In this document: piece after piece, positions 28,133 to 36,916 of the stretch
How the letters are laid out: each line of letters begins with the position of its first letter
How positions within the stretch are numbered: the stretch's first letter is position 1
Translations under genes and position numbers: made by a program
Assembly: GCA_018242665.1 (NCBI GenBank)
Contig: JAFEBL010000007.1
Location: forward strand, 1 to 64,000
Source: Nitrospira sp.
GTDB lineage: Bacteria > Nitrospirota > Nitrospiria > Nitrospirales > Nitrospiraceae
Length of the DNA: 64,000 nucleotides
Direction of reading: 5' to 3'
Notes under the pieces: generated by a model
What the model was told of the DNA's origin: nothing
Seen by the model: the letters and a program-made list of their open reading frames with translations, nothing else
The model's database searches: none

Positions 28133-28867
28133 TCAGTAGCCCGAAAATTGTTCGGTGCGAATGTCACGATCCTCGACCTTCGCGGCTTTCAGCATCGCCC
28201 GCAACGCGGTCACCATACCCGGGGGTCCGACCACGTAGTACACCGGCGAATCGGCATCGGTCAGGTACTTGGAGAGCAGAGCGTTGTCGATGAATCCTGT
28301 TGCGCCCTTCCAGGGTCGAGCCGATTTCTGCGGCTCAGTCATCGTGCCCACAAACGTATACCGCGAATTCTGCTGCTGCAAGGCCTGCAGTTCCTCCAGA
28401 AACGGCGCATCTTCCGGTCGTCGATTCGAATAGAACAACAGCATGCGTTGGGGTAGACCCTCGATCGCTGCATACACCAGCATACTGCGGAACGGTGTGA
28501 TTCCTATTCCGCCGGAGAGAAACACGGTGGGCCTAGTTTGGTCTGTATGCAAGGCAAGACGGCCGAATGGCCCTTCGAGTTGAACGGTAGTGCCCAGCGG
28601 CATGCGCTGCAGTTCCCGTTTAAACGCCGTCTCGCGCAGACGCGTCGCGACCATGATGGTCGGCTCTTGCGGCGCACTCGCAATGGATAACGCCCTCGTA
28701 TTGCCGCCTGTATCCGAGTCGGGCAGATGGGGCAGGGTCACGTCCACAAACTGACCAGGCGTGAACGCAAACCCCGTTGGCTTGTCGAAGTAGAACGCCA
28801 TCGTGCCCTCGGCAACCGTCTGGCGCCTGCTGAGTTTCACGGTATAGGCCTTTGGCGCCTGGCTCAT
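28133..28867 (-). CDS. Ferredoxin-NADP+ reductase-like flavoprotein
   Basis: A 244-residue FNR-superfamily reductase. The FAD-binding motif is TRALSIAS (RxxS), LEGPFGRLAL follows, the pyridine nucleotide domain has FLSGGIGITPFRSML and YSNRRPEDAPF, and the end carries YYVVGPPGMVTALRAML. It should transfer electrons between NAD(P)H and a small carrier. GGAGGGAGAG precedes the ATG at 28867. The CDGSH iron-sulfur gene 59 bases upstream is a plausible redox partner. Confidence 0.9.
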   Translation of the reverse strand: MSQAPKAYTVKLSRRQTVAEGTMAFYFDKPTGFAFTPGQFVDVTLPHLPDSDTGGNTRALSIASAPQEPTIMVATRLRETAFKRELQRMPLGTTVQLEGPFGRLALHTDQTRPTVFLSGGIGITPFRSMLVYAAIEGLPQRMLLFYSNRRPEDAPFLEELQALQQQNSRYTFVGTMTEPQKSARPWKGATGFIDNALLSKYLTDADSPVYYVVGPPGMVTALRAMLKAAKVEDRDIRTEQFSGY

Positions 28868-28926
28868 GCGATCTCTCCCTCCGCCCTGCGCGGGCAAGCC
28901 GCACCATCCGTCGCGTCGATGATGAG

Positions 28927-29163
28927 TTAGAGCGACTTATGCGTCCCATCGCAGAACGGCGGGTTCTTGGTGTGCTTACACTGGCACAAGGCCACAGTTT
29001 TCTTTTCAGTTGTCGTGAACTCCATAGGCGTGAAACTGGTGCCCTTGTGAGACCCATCACAAAACGGTTGCTTCTTCGAGCGTCCGCACCGGCACCAATA
29101 GTACGTCCCGGCTTCCAACTCCAACACGGCCGGCTGCTTCGCTGCAATGACTGGTTCTTCCAT
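28927..29163 (-). CDS. Twin CDGSH iron-sulfur protein
   Basis: A 78-residue protein with two complete CDGSH-type sites: C-x-C-x-n-C...H in [20 protein letters not shown] and again in [17 protein letters not shown]. Each binds a [2Fe-2S] cluster through three Cys and one His. Bacterial twin-CDGSH proteins act as monomeric redox or cluster-transfer proteins. It sits between a VOC gene and the flavin reductase, all on the same strand. Confidence 0.92.
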   Translation of the reverse strand: MEEPVIAAKQPAVLELEAGTYYWCRCGRSKKQPFCDGSHKGTSFTPMEFTTTEKKTVALCQCKHTKNPPFCDGTHKSL

Positions 29164-29184
29164 GTACGTCTCTCCTTTGTTGAG

Positions 29185-29631
29185 TTACAGGTGTAGCGGC
29201 TTGATTGGTGACACCACCGCCGCAGGGTCGTTCTTCCACGTCGCTTCATCGGCATCCACATAGACCTCGACTTCGTTGCCGTCCGGATCGCGAAGGTAGA
29301 GGCTTTGGCTCACAGTATGGTCGCTCATGCCGTCGATGACGACGCCTGACCGTTCCAACTCCTGCTTGGCCGACCGGAGTTCATCCAGGCTATCTCCCAC
29401 TTTAATGCCGATATGGTACAACCCTCGTCGCCGTCCCTGCGGTGGACCCGGCGCATCACCCACTTGAATCAGCAGCAGCTCATGGTGCGTGCGACCGGAG
29501 GTGAGTGCCGCGGCGGCGCCGTTAAAAATTCGACCGACCTCTTGGAAGCCTAAGAGATCGCGATAAAACCCCAGTGACCGCTGCAGATCTTTGACGTAGA
29601 ACACCACATGACCCAAATAATGCGCCTTCAT
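29185..29631 (-). CDS. VOC-family (glyoxalase-like) protein
   Basis: A 148-residue vicinal-oxygen-chelate protein with two beta-alpha-beta-beta-beta modules. HVVFYVKDLQRSLGFYRDLLG opens module one, YHIGIKVGDSLDEL opens module two, and LRDPDGNEVEVYVD closes it with the metal-ligand glutamate. Potential metal ligands are H8, H79-like and the terminal E. The enzyme class is broad (dioxygenases, glyoxalases, resistance proteins), so the substrate is unknown. Confidence 0.87.
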   Translation of the reverse strand: MKAHYLGHVVFYVKDLQRSLGFYRDLLGFQEVGRIFNGAAAALTSGRTHHELLLIQVGDAPGPPQGRRRGLYHIGIKVGDSLDELRSAKQELERSGVVIDGMSDHTVSQSLYLRDPDGNEVEVYVDADEATWKNDPAAVVSPIKPLHL

Positions 29632-29658
29632 CGGTGTCGCTCCTTTCCGGCTGACCTT

Positions 29659-30051
29659 CTAGCGAAGCAGCGCTCGAACCGCCGCATGCGCTAACCCCAC
29701 GTCCGGCTCCCGTTGCAACGCGTCGTAGTAGTGTCTGCCGAATCCATCTCCCTCTTCGGAGGGCGTCAACAAGGTCCGCACAGATGCAATGACCGTCGGG
29801 ATCTCTTCACGGCTCGACGGCTCGTCCTCCTCGGACAATTCATCAAGCCGCGCCATCAACTGAGACAGAGGCCGTAACCAGGCAAACCAGGCATCGCCGA
29901 GGACCAGTTGAAAAAATGCGCCATTCGTCTCGATACGCCCATGCACCCGTTCATACGACACCCGCTCACCATCCAGTAACGCCTTGTGCAGACGCAACAG
30001 CGCCCGGGACAGATTCTGGAGGTGAGCGCGAGCATGGTCTTGATCCGCCAT
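29659..30051 (-). CDS. Conserved hypothetical helical protein
   Basis: A 130-residue, mainly helical, soluble protein that I do not recognise. It starts MADQDHARAHLQNLSRALLRLHKALL and has an acidic central segment (DELSEEDEPSSREE). It lies 17 bases after the SDR gene and 28 bases before the VOC gene, on the same strand. Its coding character is supported by good spacing and codon use. The function is unknown. Confidence 0.65.
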   Translation of the reverse strand: MADQDHARAHLQNLSRALLRLHKALLDGERVSYERVHGRIETNGAFFQLVLGDAWFAWLRPLSQLMARLDELSEEDEPSSREEIPTVIASVRTLLTPSEEGDGFGRHYYDALQREPDVGLAHAAVRALLR

Positions 30052-30068
30052 GGTTTGTCTTCTCCTTG

Positions 30069-30776
30069 TTATCGCTTGCCCACGGCCTTCATACCGCCGT
30101 GAGTCCCGATCGGAACTGCGGCCCCGTTGATCTGGCCGGCCCCATCAGAGGCCAAAAAGAGCAGCGTCTCGGCGATGGATTCCGGTTTGGCCCAGGTGGA
30201 GGGATCGACCGCCGGCATGCTCGCCCGGTTGGCCGGCGTATCGATCGTGGTGGGCAGCACCCCGTTGACCGTCACTCCGGAACCTTTCAACTCGAGCGCC
30301 AGCACGCGAATCAAGGCGAGCAGGCTGGATTTGGCCACGATGTAGGCAGCGGCTCCTGGAAAGGGGTCGACCGCCGCCCACGCTGCGATATGCAGGATAC
30401 GGCCGGTCCCCCGTTCCATCATATGGGGCAGCACGGCCTTCGAGAGCAGGAAGGCCGCTGTCACATTCATCGTCAACATCCGTTGCCACAGGGCTTCATC
30501 GGTGTCCTGTAGGCGTCCCATGGCGAAGCCGCCGACCAGGTTGATCAGCACGTCGATGCGGCCCTGCGTTCGGATCACCTCGTTCACCAGGCGCCGAACG
30601 TCCGCTCCATCGGTGACATCGGCCGTCATCGCGGTCTCTCCCGCAATCCGCGTCGACGGCGGATTGCGATCTGCCGTGATGACTCGCGCACCTGCCCCCG
30701 CCACAATCGGCACGACGGTATGTCCAAGGGCCCCCGATCCACCGGCGACCAGCACAACCTTGTCCTTGAGTATCAT
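30069..30776 (-). CDS. Short-chain dehydrogenase/reductase
   Basis: A 235-residue SDR. The nucleotide motif is VAGGSGALG, the third-strand motif ADVTDG, NLVGGF replaces NNAG, and the active site is AAYIVAKSS (Y-x-x-x-K), preceded by LHIAAW. The start is the ATG at 30776. It heads the SDR-hypothetical-VOC-CDGSH-FNR run. Just upstream lie the remains of an RND pump gene. Confidence 0.85.
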   Translation of the reverse strand: MILKDKVVLVAGGSGALGHTVVPIVAGAGARVITADRNPPSTRIAGETAMTADVTDGADVRRLVNEVIRTQGRIDVLINLVGGFAMGRLQDTDEALWQRMLTMNVTAAFLLSKAVLPHMMERGTGRILHIAAWAAVDPFPGAAAYIVAKSSLLALIRVLALELKGSGVTVNGVLPTTIDTPANRASMPAVDPSTWAKPESIAETLLFLASDGAGQINGAAVPIGTHGGMKAVGKR

Positions 30777-30879
30777 GATGACTCTTCCTCTTTCTGCATC
30801 GCGTGTGCACACCTGCCGTGCCGCCCTTCTGCAGCCCGACCGACAACGCAGCCGCTGTCGGGCTTGCGCCTCCCGTTCG

Positions 30880-31068
30880 ACCAGTCACCCGGTGGCTGAT
30901 GGTGCGAACCAGGACGAAGAACAGCGGCACAAAGAAGACCGCCAGGAAGGTTGCGGCAAGCATGCCGCCGAACACGCCGATGCCAATGGAATGTCGACTG
31001 GCCGCGTCGGTGGCGATGACCAGTGGGACCACGCCGAGAATACAGGCCATCGAGGTCATGACCCGCGA
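30880..31068 (-). pseudogene. Remnant of an RND efflux pump, C-terminal part
   Basis: About 63 residues match the last two transmembrane helices of AcrB-type pumps: [17 protein letters not shown], then [20 protein letters not shown] and [14 protein letters not shown] complete gene would be over 1,000 codons, but the sequence upstream of about 31068 is unrelated and no start or stop fits. The frame then runs into the SDR gene region. It is a truncated relic, probably left by deletion. Confidence 0.75.
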
Positions 31069-31140
31069 GCAGACCCCACTCTCACCAATTAGAAAGGGTC
31101 TGTTCGATGGATATTCGTGCAGCAAGAAATTCCTGATCGG

Positions 31141-31566
31141 TTACGATTCAATATCCAATCCCAGTCCTATACGGGCCCTCAGAAGATCATGGCGCGTCAC
31201 CGAATAGAGCACTTTGCCTTGTTTCACGACCGGCAAAATCAACAGGTGCTTCTCCTTCATGAGGGTGATGGCGTCGGCGATGGTCGTCGAAGCCTCGACC
31301 ACGAAGTGATTTTTGTTCATGATTTGACTGGCGGTCACCCTGTTCAAATCCTGTCCGGATTCGATCGCCCCCAACAGATCAAACTCGCTGATGAATCCAA
31401 CGAACAGACCGTTGCCGTCGACAACCGGCGCGCCGGAAACATGAGACGACAGCAGCTCGACGGCGACTGCCAAGCCGCTTTGCTCGGCATGAAAGCGAAC
31501 TTCGTTGGTTCCCACGATTTGTCCGATATTCTTGAATCCGCCGGCCGGTATACCCTGCATCGTCAT
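31141..31566 (-). CDS. Twin CBS-domain protein
   Basis: A 141-residue protein of two CBS domains (about residues 15-70 and 80-138). SSHVSGAPVVDGNGLFVGFISEFDLL and KHLLILPVVKQGKVLYSVTRHDLLRA are the two core strands, and QIMNKNHFVVEASTTIADAI links them. CBS pairs bind adenine nucleotides and modulate partner proteins. GGGGGT lies upstream of the start. It is intact although surrounded by decayed genes; no effector domain is attached. Confidence 0.87.
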   Translation of the reverse strand: MTMQGIPAGGFKNIGQIVGTNEVRFHAEQSGLAVAVELLSSHVSGAPVVDGNGLFVGFISEFDLLGAIESGQDLNRVTASQIMNKNHFVVEASTTIADAITLMKEKHLLILPVVKQGKVLYSVTRHDLLRARIGLGLDIES

Positions 31567-31589
31567 GATGACCCCCTATTAAAAGCAGA

Positions 31590-31815
31590 CTTACTTCCGC
31601 ATGATGATCGGCTCGAAACTGCGCATCATAGACGTGGATCGGGGCGAAGATCTTTGCCAGCCCTTTCACGCCATGGAACTCTCCGGCAATGACCCGTACA
31701 TGCCCCCGCCTCCGACAAGGTAGGCAACCGGGATCTGGTTATTCAGCAAGGGTTGATAGCGAGGAGTCGTCATTTGGGACGCCCTCGGAAGGTTCACCCA
31801 CATCAGTTCGTCCAT
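31590..31815 (-). pseudogene. Frameshifted pirin fragment
   Basis: Minus-strand translation gives LMWVNLPRASQMTTPRYQPLL in one frame, then VIAGEFHGVKGLAKIFAPIH and VYDAQFRADHHAEVSLLL in another. Both match consecutive parts of the intact pirin at 36018-36902 (LWVNLPKAFKMTRPRYQTLV; VIAGTFGGVNGPAKTFSPVH). So this is the middle third of a second pirin gene, broken by a frameshift and missing both ends. Confidence 0.75.
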
Positions 31816-31897
31816 GGTTCATCCCTTAATGCTCATGCAGCTACGACTGGGACACCTCTTGTCGCTTCTCCATCTCCTCTCGGGTCTTCGCTCAACC

Positions 31898-32143
31898 CTA
31901 TTGCTCGTATTTCTCGACCACCTCGGGCGGACGGACTTGTGCCTCGCCTGGATCCTGCCCCGTTTCACGAAGTGCTCGACGCTGACGCAACAGGTCCCAA
32001 CACTGATCAAGCTCAACCTGAATTTTGGATAAACGGTCGCGATTCGCATTGTCCAGAGCGCCGCGTTCGTAGAGTCGATGTTCTTCTGTCACGAGGTGCT
32101 GAATGTGATCCAGCACCGACTGATCTTTCGCTTGGTCATTCAT
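31898..32143 (-). CDS. DUF2630-family protein
   Basis: An 81-residue protein with the highly conserved family core VELDQCWDLLRQRRALRE and the end DPGEAQVRPPEVVEKYEQ. The N-terminal half is helical (DHIQHLVTEEHRLYERGAL). GGAGAA precedes the ATG. The function of the family is unknown; it is mostly found in soil actinobacteria and scattered other phyla. Confidence 0.87.
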   Translation of the reverse strand: MNDQAKDQSVLDHIQHLVTEEHRLYERGALDNANRDRLSKIQVELDQCWDLLRQRRALRETGQDPGEAQVRPPEVVEKYEQ

Positions 32144-32396
32144 GATCTTCTTCTCCGGTTTGGATGAAAGAGATTCCTACACAATCAAGTCGGCCGTTTC
32201 ATATGTGGATGTGCCGATCTTCACAACGCGATTCATCTTCAATCCCATGCGGATACCTATGAGTGGCTCACCCCTCAACTGTTCTTCGTACCGCCGTCGT
32301 AATACATTCATGAGGGAACACGATGCTATTTCGCAAGGACTCCTTTTCGACTCCTTTTGTGACTCCTATAACGCCTGTATCATCACTTTCTCGATT

Positions 32397-32605
32397 CTAC
32401 GAGAACTGAATACCGGCGGTACCGACGGTCTCGATAAAGAGGTTCATGAAGGCCGGGACGGTCTCCTTGCGCGTCCAGTCTCGTTGCAACTCGCACAGGA
32501 GCTGCACCCACGTACTAGGCTTACCGCGTGCCTGTTCGATCCGCCGCAGGGCCATCTCGTGAGAGACGACCGAGATGGCGCCGACCGCGTCCACCACCGG
32601 ACCAG
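32397..32605 (-). pseudogene. Remnant of an isochorismatase-type hydrolase
   Basis: About 66 residues (VVDAVGAISVVSHEMALRR, then STWVQLLCELQRDWTRKETVP and TVGTAGIQFS) resemble the C-terminal third of isochorismatase-family hydrolases. The in-frame sequence just upstream meets a stop, and the space to the next gene is too short for the missing part. Flanking sequence 32144-32396 and 32606-32866 holds nothing I recognise. Confidence 0.5.
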
Positions 32606-32866
32606 TCCTGTCTCATTGTCCCGCACCGCTGCTGCCTCGCCAAAATCACTCAAGACGGTAAACCGCGAGATGCCCAGTCATTTCTTGTCCCAGCTTTGGT
32701 ATAGGCTCGGTTGATCTGCCGATGAACGTTGCTCTCCATCAAACAAAGGCGTTGCCCGAACCTCACCCCGCGAAAACCAGGCAACCGATCAGCAACCCTA
32801 CGAGGCCGATTCGACTCGTCCATCTATCGGCGCGCACATGAGTGTGACCAACGCCCCTCACGATCC

Positions 32867-33559
32867 TTATGTAAAGAAGCCGGCGGCTTCAACTATCAGA
32901 GCCGCGACATCGCCTGGGCGCGAGGCCAAAGACGCGTGACTCGCTTGCAATGTCATCGTCTTCTTTGGCTTGATACGCTCCGCCATCCACGCTTCCGTCT
33001 CCGGTGGGATCATGCGGTCATTCGCTGAGATTTGATACCAGCTTGGCTTGCTCTTCCACGCCGGTGTGCCCGATTTGTCCTCGAAGCATCGCCCGGTAAT
33101 CGGCTTTTGAGAGATCGCCATCGCCAGCGCCTCCTTCTCGTCGAGGTCTTGGCCAAAGCTTTCGCGAAACGATCCTTGAGCGATCCATAAGAATCCATAT
33201 TTGTCGGGCCGAATGCTGCTTGCCCCGGACGGCTTTTCGCGCCTGGCAAAGATACTGCCCAAGCTATCCCCTTCGTCTGGCGCAAAGGCAGCGATGTACA
33301 CAAGCCCAACCACATTCGGCACGTGGCCTGCGCCGGTAATCACCGCGCCGCCGTAGGAATGCCCCACCAACAAGGTGGGGCCGTCTTGCCCTTCAGCAAG
33401 CTTGCCGGTGCGATCGATATCATCAGCGAGCGAGGTCAAGGGATTCTGGACCGCCACAACCTTAAAGCCCTGACTATGAAGAAGTGGAATAACATGGCGC
33501 CAATGTGAGCCGTCTCCCCATGCCCCATGCACTAATACGATGTTAGGCTTAGTAGCCAT
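32867..33559 (-). CDS. Alpha/beta hydrolase
   Basis: A 230-residue alpha/beta hydrolase. The oxyanion loop is VLVHGAWGDGSHW, the nucleophile elbow is LVGHSYGG (Ser in GHSYG), and a C-terminal ASHASLASRPGDVA contains the likely catalytic His. The family covers esterases and hydrolases resembling salicylate/hydroxynitrile esterases; the substrate is open. It is the last gene of the nmrA-pirin run, following the broken Rieske gene. Confidence 0.87.
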   Translation of the reverse strand: MATKPNIVLVHGAWGDGSHWRHVIPLLHSQGFKVVAVQNPLTSLADDIDRTGKLAEGQDGPTLLVGHSYGGAVITGAGHVPNVVGLVYIAAFAPDEGDSLGSIFARREKPSGASSIRPDKYGFLWIAQGSFRESFGQDLDEKEALAMAISQKPITGRCFEDKSGTPAWKSKPSWYQISANDRMIPPETEAWMAERIKPKKTMTLQASHASLASRPGDVAALIVEAAGFFT

Positions 33560-33635
33560 CGCAGTTCTCCCCTCTTCGCTGACCGTGATCCATATTCTTC
33601 GGTCACGGTAAGACCCGGTCCAGGCGTTTCACGTC

Positions 33636-33963
33636 CTAGCTCAGCCCAACCTCCTTTAGAAGGGCCTGAGCTCCACAACCGAGTTCCTTCAGCTTCTCGG
33701 CGACAAACCAGGGCATCGGACCAGGAATGTATCCGATATCCGGATTTTTCTTGTCGATGGAATCCAGGGACAGACGACATAGTCGCCGTCGCGGGTGCCT
33801 TGACCCATGGACCACCGGCATGATTACAGGTTCTCGAGATCACTCCGAATTCGCGGTCTTTATAGCTGAGTGCGAGCTTGGTGCTACCGCAGATGACTTC
33901 CTGCAACGGTTGCCGCTTGAGTTCCTCCAGACCTCCTACTTCAATCCAGTCGGCTTCCGGCAT
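33636..33963 (-). pseudogene. Frameshifted Rieske [2Fe-2S] protein gene
   Basis: From an ATG at 33963 with a good AAGGAG, the frame reads MPEADWIEVGGLEELKRQPL and reaches the first Rieske ligand pair, TCNHAGGPW. Directly after this the plausible continuation GTRDGDYVVCPW appears in the next frame, consistent with loss of one G near 33806. The second ligand His of CPWH is also missing, and the remaining C-terminal part (IGYIPGPMPWFVAEKLKELG) lies in yet another frame. The gene is inactive as a Rieske protein. Confidence 0.75.
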
Positions 33964-34006
33964 GCAGGACTCCTTCACGCTCCAGACAGGGCGACACCAT
34001 CGATCG

Positions 34007-34468
34007 TCACAATCGCTTCTCTTCAAGGTCGTAGACGTCGAAGTAGGCGTACACGGGGCGATGGGTTGGTACATACTTCGGGATGTACTCTTCCATGTAC
34101 GCTTGCACCGGCGGCGCCATCTCGGAAAGACGCATGTCCCGCATCTTGTTGTTCCATTCAATGATCGCCTGCTTGTCCTGCACCTTGGAATGGGCCTTGA
34201 TCCAGGCGGCAAGCTCTTCGTCGGTCGCGCCTGTGGCCACAACGTCCTTGAACTGGTCCGGGGTAATCCCGGCAAATGTGAACCAGAGAGAGGCCAACGA
34301 ACAGGGCCAATAGTTGTATTCCCCGTTCATGTTCGAGAGGAACGCCCGACATTTGTCCGTACAGCGGGCGGCGATGACATAGCCGCCGAGCATCTCGCGC
34401 GGGCTCCGAGGGTAGGTCTTGGTAAGGTCCTGTGCAAGGGCTTTGACTTTGTTGAGATCAGACTTCAT
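34007..34468 (-). CDS. DUF5069-family protein
   Basis: A 153-residue protein that fits the DUF5069 pattern: KTYPRSPREMLGGYVIAARCTDKCRA, a central NGEYNYWPC, then FAGITPDQFKDVVATGATDEELAAWI. It is soluble and mainly helical. The conserved R-C-x-D-K-C-R motif holds two cysteines. The function is unknown. It lies 84 bases after the NTF2-like gene in the same direction. Confidence 0.8.
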   Translation of the reverse strand: MKSDLNKVKALAQDLTKTYPRSPREMLGGYVIAARCTDKCRAFLSNMNGEYNYWPCSLASLWFTFAGITPDQFKDVVATGATDEELAAWIKAHSKVQDKQAIIEWNNKMRDMRLSEMAPPVQAYMEEYIPKYVPTHRPVYAYFDVYDLEEKRL

Positions 34469-34552
34469 GAGATTTCCTTCTCTTTCATCCTGTGCCAGAA
34501 CGACGGGAGGAGCTGGAGCGTCTGCACTCGCAGCCCTATGTTCATTCGGCGC

Positions 34553-34927
34553 TTATGACGCCCGCTTCCCTGTGTCGTAGTAAAACCGCTCATTGACGAT
34601 CTTCCCGTTCTTCCATTTCGCGACGGACACCTGCTCCATCCGCACCGGCTGGCCGTTCGTCGCGATGAATTCCAGGACGCATTCATAAAAGGTCACGTTC
34701 TCGCCGACGCCGGACGCCGTGACGTGAAACCCTTTCCACTCCTTGACGCCGTTGAGAAACTGTTTCTCGCGTTCGATATTGGCGGCGAGTCCCTTCGTGG
34801 GAGGATTGGCGTTGTCTTGCATCACCGTGTCCGCATCGTAGAACTCGTTCATGGCGTCCATGATCTTCCCCTGCTGAATGGAGGTCAAGAGCCCCTGCAG
34901 GCGTTGTTGAAGAGTCTGGTTGCTCAT
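34553..34927 (-). CDS. NTF2/SnoaL-like protein
   Basis: A 124-residue single-domain NTF2-like protein: TLQQRLQGLLTSIQQGKIMDAMNEFY, DADTVMQDNANPPTKG, then EQVSVAKWKNGKIVNERFYYD. These proteins have a cone-shaped pocket and include ketosteroid isomerase-like enzymes and binding proteins. The start at 34927 has AAGGAG and overlaps the VOC stop by four bases (ATGA), so translation is coupled. Confidence 0.83.
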   Translation of the reverse strand: MSNQTLQQRLQGLLTSIQQGKIMDAMNEFYDADTVMQDNANPPTKGLAANIEREKQFLNGVKEWKGFHVTASGVGENVTFYECVLEFIATNGQPVRMEQVSVAKWKNGKIVNERFYYDTGKRAS

Positions 34928-35367
34928 CTCGTCTCCTTTCGTGGTTGTGCACGTGGTCGTGTGGTGAACGTGATTCCGGCTTTTTGCACCTCCTGATAGG
35001 GGAGGAGCCACACGAGCGATTCGTCGCTCAGGTCGCCAACTTGAATGCGGTTCCCCCAGGGATCGCGGAAATCACATCGGAAATCAGGATGCAGCTTCAG
35101 TTTGTATTTCTTTGTCAGTTTGCGACGAACTTCCTTGATTTGATCGGCATCCCGGACCATCAGGCCGAAATGCTTTACCCGATCCGGCTGAAGCTGTTCG
35201 ACCTCGAAGATCGCCATGAACTGGTGTTCGCCGAGTTTGCACCAGGCGGCGCCTTCGCCGCCCCGTAGCATCTTCAATCCGAACACGTCCGCATAAAACT
35301 TGACGGCCTTTTTCGCATCCGTGACTTCGATCACGATATGGTTGCATCCATAGACCTGGACAGCCAT
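34924..35367 (-). CDS. VOC-family (glyoxalase-like) protein
   Basis: A 147-residue VOC protein: NHIVIEVTDAKKAVKFYADVFGL opens the first module, KHFGLMVRDADQIKEVRRKL the second, and FRDPWGNRIQVGDL closes it. Potential metal ligands are H11, H86-like and a terminal position occupied by Gln (RIQVGD) rather than Glu, so metal binding may be lost. It starts 12 bases after the FrnE-like gene and is coupled to the NTF2-like gene. Confidence 0.85.
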   Translation of the reverse strand: MAVQVYGCNHIVIEVTDAKKAVKFYADVFGLKMLRGGEGAAWCKLGEHQFMAIFEVEQLQPDRVKHFGLMVRDADQIKEVRRKLTKKYKLKLHPDFRCDFRDPWGNRIQVGDLSDESLVWLLPYQEVQKAGITFTTRPRAQPRKETR

Positions 35368-35379
35368 GTTCCTCGCTCC

Positions 35380-36021
35380 TTACGCGCTTGCCTGGCTGAT
35401 CGCGTCGATAAATGTTTCGACCGGCTGCGCGCCCGATACCGCGGTTTTTCCGTTCAACACGAAGTAGGGAACGCCTCGGATACCCAATTGCCGCCCACGC
35501 GCTTCCTCCTGACGCACGGCCTCGACTCCATCGTTCGACTGCAGGAAACGACCGGCGGCAGCCCCATCCAATCCGGCCCCGGAGGCCAGCGAGATCAGCG
35601 CATCCGCTTCCCCGACGTTCAGCCCCTCGGTGAAATATCCGTGAAATAAGGCCTCGACACACGCATCTTGCCGACCCTGTTGCTGAGCGAACCAGATGAG
35701 TCGATGTGCATCGAACGTATTCGGGGTGCGTGCAATCCGGCCAAATGCGAACTCAATGCCGGCACTGACTCCTGCAACCACGATTCGATCATGGATGGCG
35801 TGCACCTCATTTGCTCCCCCGAACTTCGTCTCCAGATACACACGGCGATCCATGCCGGCTTTGGGCATGGTCGGGTTCAGCTGGAACGGGCGCCAGAAGA
35901 CACGAGCGCGTGCTTGCGCCTGCACCGATTCGAGCGCCTGTTCCAACCGCCGCTTCCCGATGTAACACCAGGGACAGACCACGTCCGAATAGATGTCGAT
36001 GGTGAGCGATGTCTCGGTCAT
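35380..36021 (-). CDS. FrnE-like DsbA-family oxidoreductase
   Basis: A 213-residue cytoplasmic DsbA-fold protein with the redox motif CPWC at residues 16-19 (YSDVVCPWCYIGKRRLE). An inserted helical domain (about 65-165) and the cis-proline loop GIRGVPYFVLNGK follow. The family includes FrnE, a thiol oxidoreductase of oxidative-stress tolerance in Deinococcus, and polyketide-related 2-hydroxychromene isomerase relatives. It overlaps the pirin stop by four bases. Confidence 0.9.
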   Translation of the reverse strand: MTETSLTIDIYSDVVCPWCYIGKRRLEQALESVQAQARARVFWRPFQLNPTMPKAGMDRRVYLETKFGGANEVHAIHDRIVVAGVSAGIEFAFGRIARTPNTFDAHRLIWFAQQQGRQDACVEALFHGYFTEGLNVGEADALISLASGAGLDGAAAGRFLQSNDGVEAVRQEEARGRQLGIRGVPYFVLNGKTAVSGAQPVETFIDAISQASA

Positions 36022-36902
36022 GACAAATGGCCCATCTTTCCTGCCTGATAGTCTTGCACCGCCTGAATGATTTCTTCTCGCGTGTTCATCACAAACGGGC
36101 CATATCGTGCAATGGGCTCCTCAATCGGCTGCCCGCTCATGACGAGCAGGGTGGTGTCCTGCTTCGCTTCGAGCGTCACCCGCTCACCATACTTCGCAAG
36201 AAGTGCAAGTTCCACTTCTCCCACCGCCTGCGCATCGTTCACGATCACCTGTCCGTGCAGCACGAACAGGGACGAATTGAACCCTTCAGGCAAGTCAAGT
36301 TCGACGCGATGACCCGCCGCCAGCCGGACATCATAGAGATGAACCGGGCTGAACGTTTTGGCAGGACCATTGACGCCGCCAAAGGTCCCGGCGATCACCC
36401 GAAGCTGGCCAGCCCCTTCGCCAAGTTCCACCACCGGGATGTCCTCCTTCACCAACGTCTGGTACCGTGGGCGCGTCATTTTGAATGCCTTGGGCAAATT
36501 CACCCACAGCTGAATCCCTTCCAGCAAGCCGCCCTGTCTCGCAAACTCCTTTTCGTGCAGCTCTTCATGCACGACGCCCGATGCGGCCGTCATCCACTGC
36601 ACATCCCCAGGCCCGATGACGCCGCCGCTGCCGGTCGAATCCCGGTGCGCCACCTTGCCGTGATACATGATCGTCACCGTTTCAAACCCGCGATGCGGAT
36701 GCTCTCCAACGCCACGTTGCCTGGTACTGGGCGGGACCTGGTCCGGTCCCATATAGTCGAGCATCAAGAAAGGAGAGAGCTGTTCATCGACTCCGGCGCC
36801 CGGGATCATATTGCGGACTGGAAATCCATCACCGACCATATGATGCGATCCAGACTGATAAACACCCGCCAATTCCTTGGTTCCGATTGTCTCTGTGTGC
36901 AT
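36018..36902 (-). CDS. Pirin-family protein
   Basis: A 294-residue bicupin. The N-terminal cupin has the metal site in EHPHRGFETVTI (two His) with a further His in GVVHEELHEKE. LWVNLPKAFKMTRPRYQ and VIAGTFGGVNGPAKTFSPVHLYDV lie at the domain junction. Bacterial pirins include quercetinases and redox-responsive regulators. GGAGG-like AAAGGAGG precedes the start. It is the second gene of the operon; a broken paralogue fragment lies at 31590-31815. Confidence 0.92.
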   Translation of the reverse strand: MHTETIGTKELAGVYQSGSHHMVGDGFPVRNMIPGAGVDEQLSPFLMLDYMGPDQVPPSTRQRGVGEHPHRGFETVTIMYHGKVAHRDSTGSGGVIGPGDVQWMTAASGVVHEELHEKEFARQGGLLEGIQLWVNLPKAFKMTRPRYQTLVKEDIPVVELGEGAGQLRVIAGTFGGVNGPAKTFSPVHLYDVRLAAGHRVELDLPEGFNSSLFVLHGQVIVNDAQAVGEVELALLAKYGERVTLEAKQDTTLLVMSGQPIEEPIARYGPFVMNTREEIIQAVQDYQAGKMGHLS

Positions 36903-36916
36903 TTCGGCCTCCTTTC

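Noticed and set aside
30496-31125. 209-codon minus-strand frame as a real gene
   Set aside because: Only about 63 residues resemble an RND pump; the rest is the SDR gene in another frame, so I annotated the RND part as a remnant.
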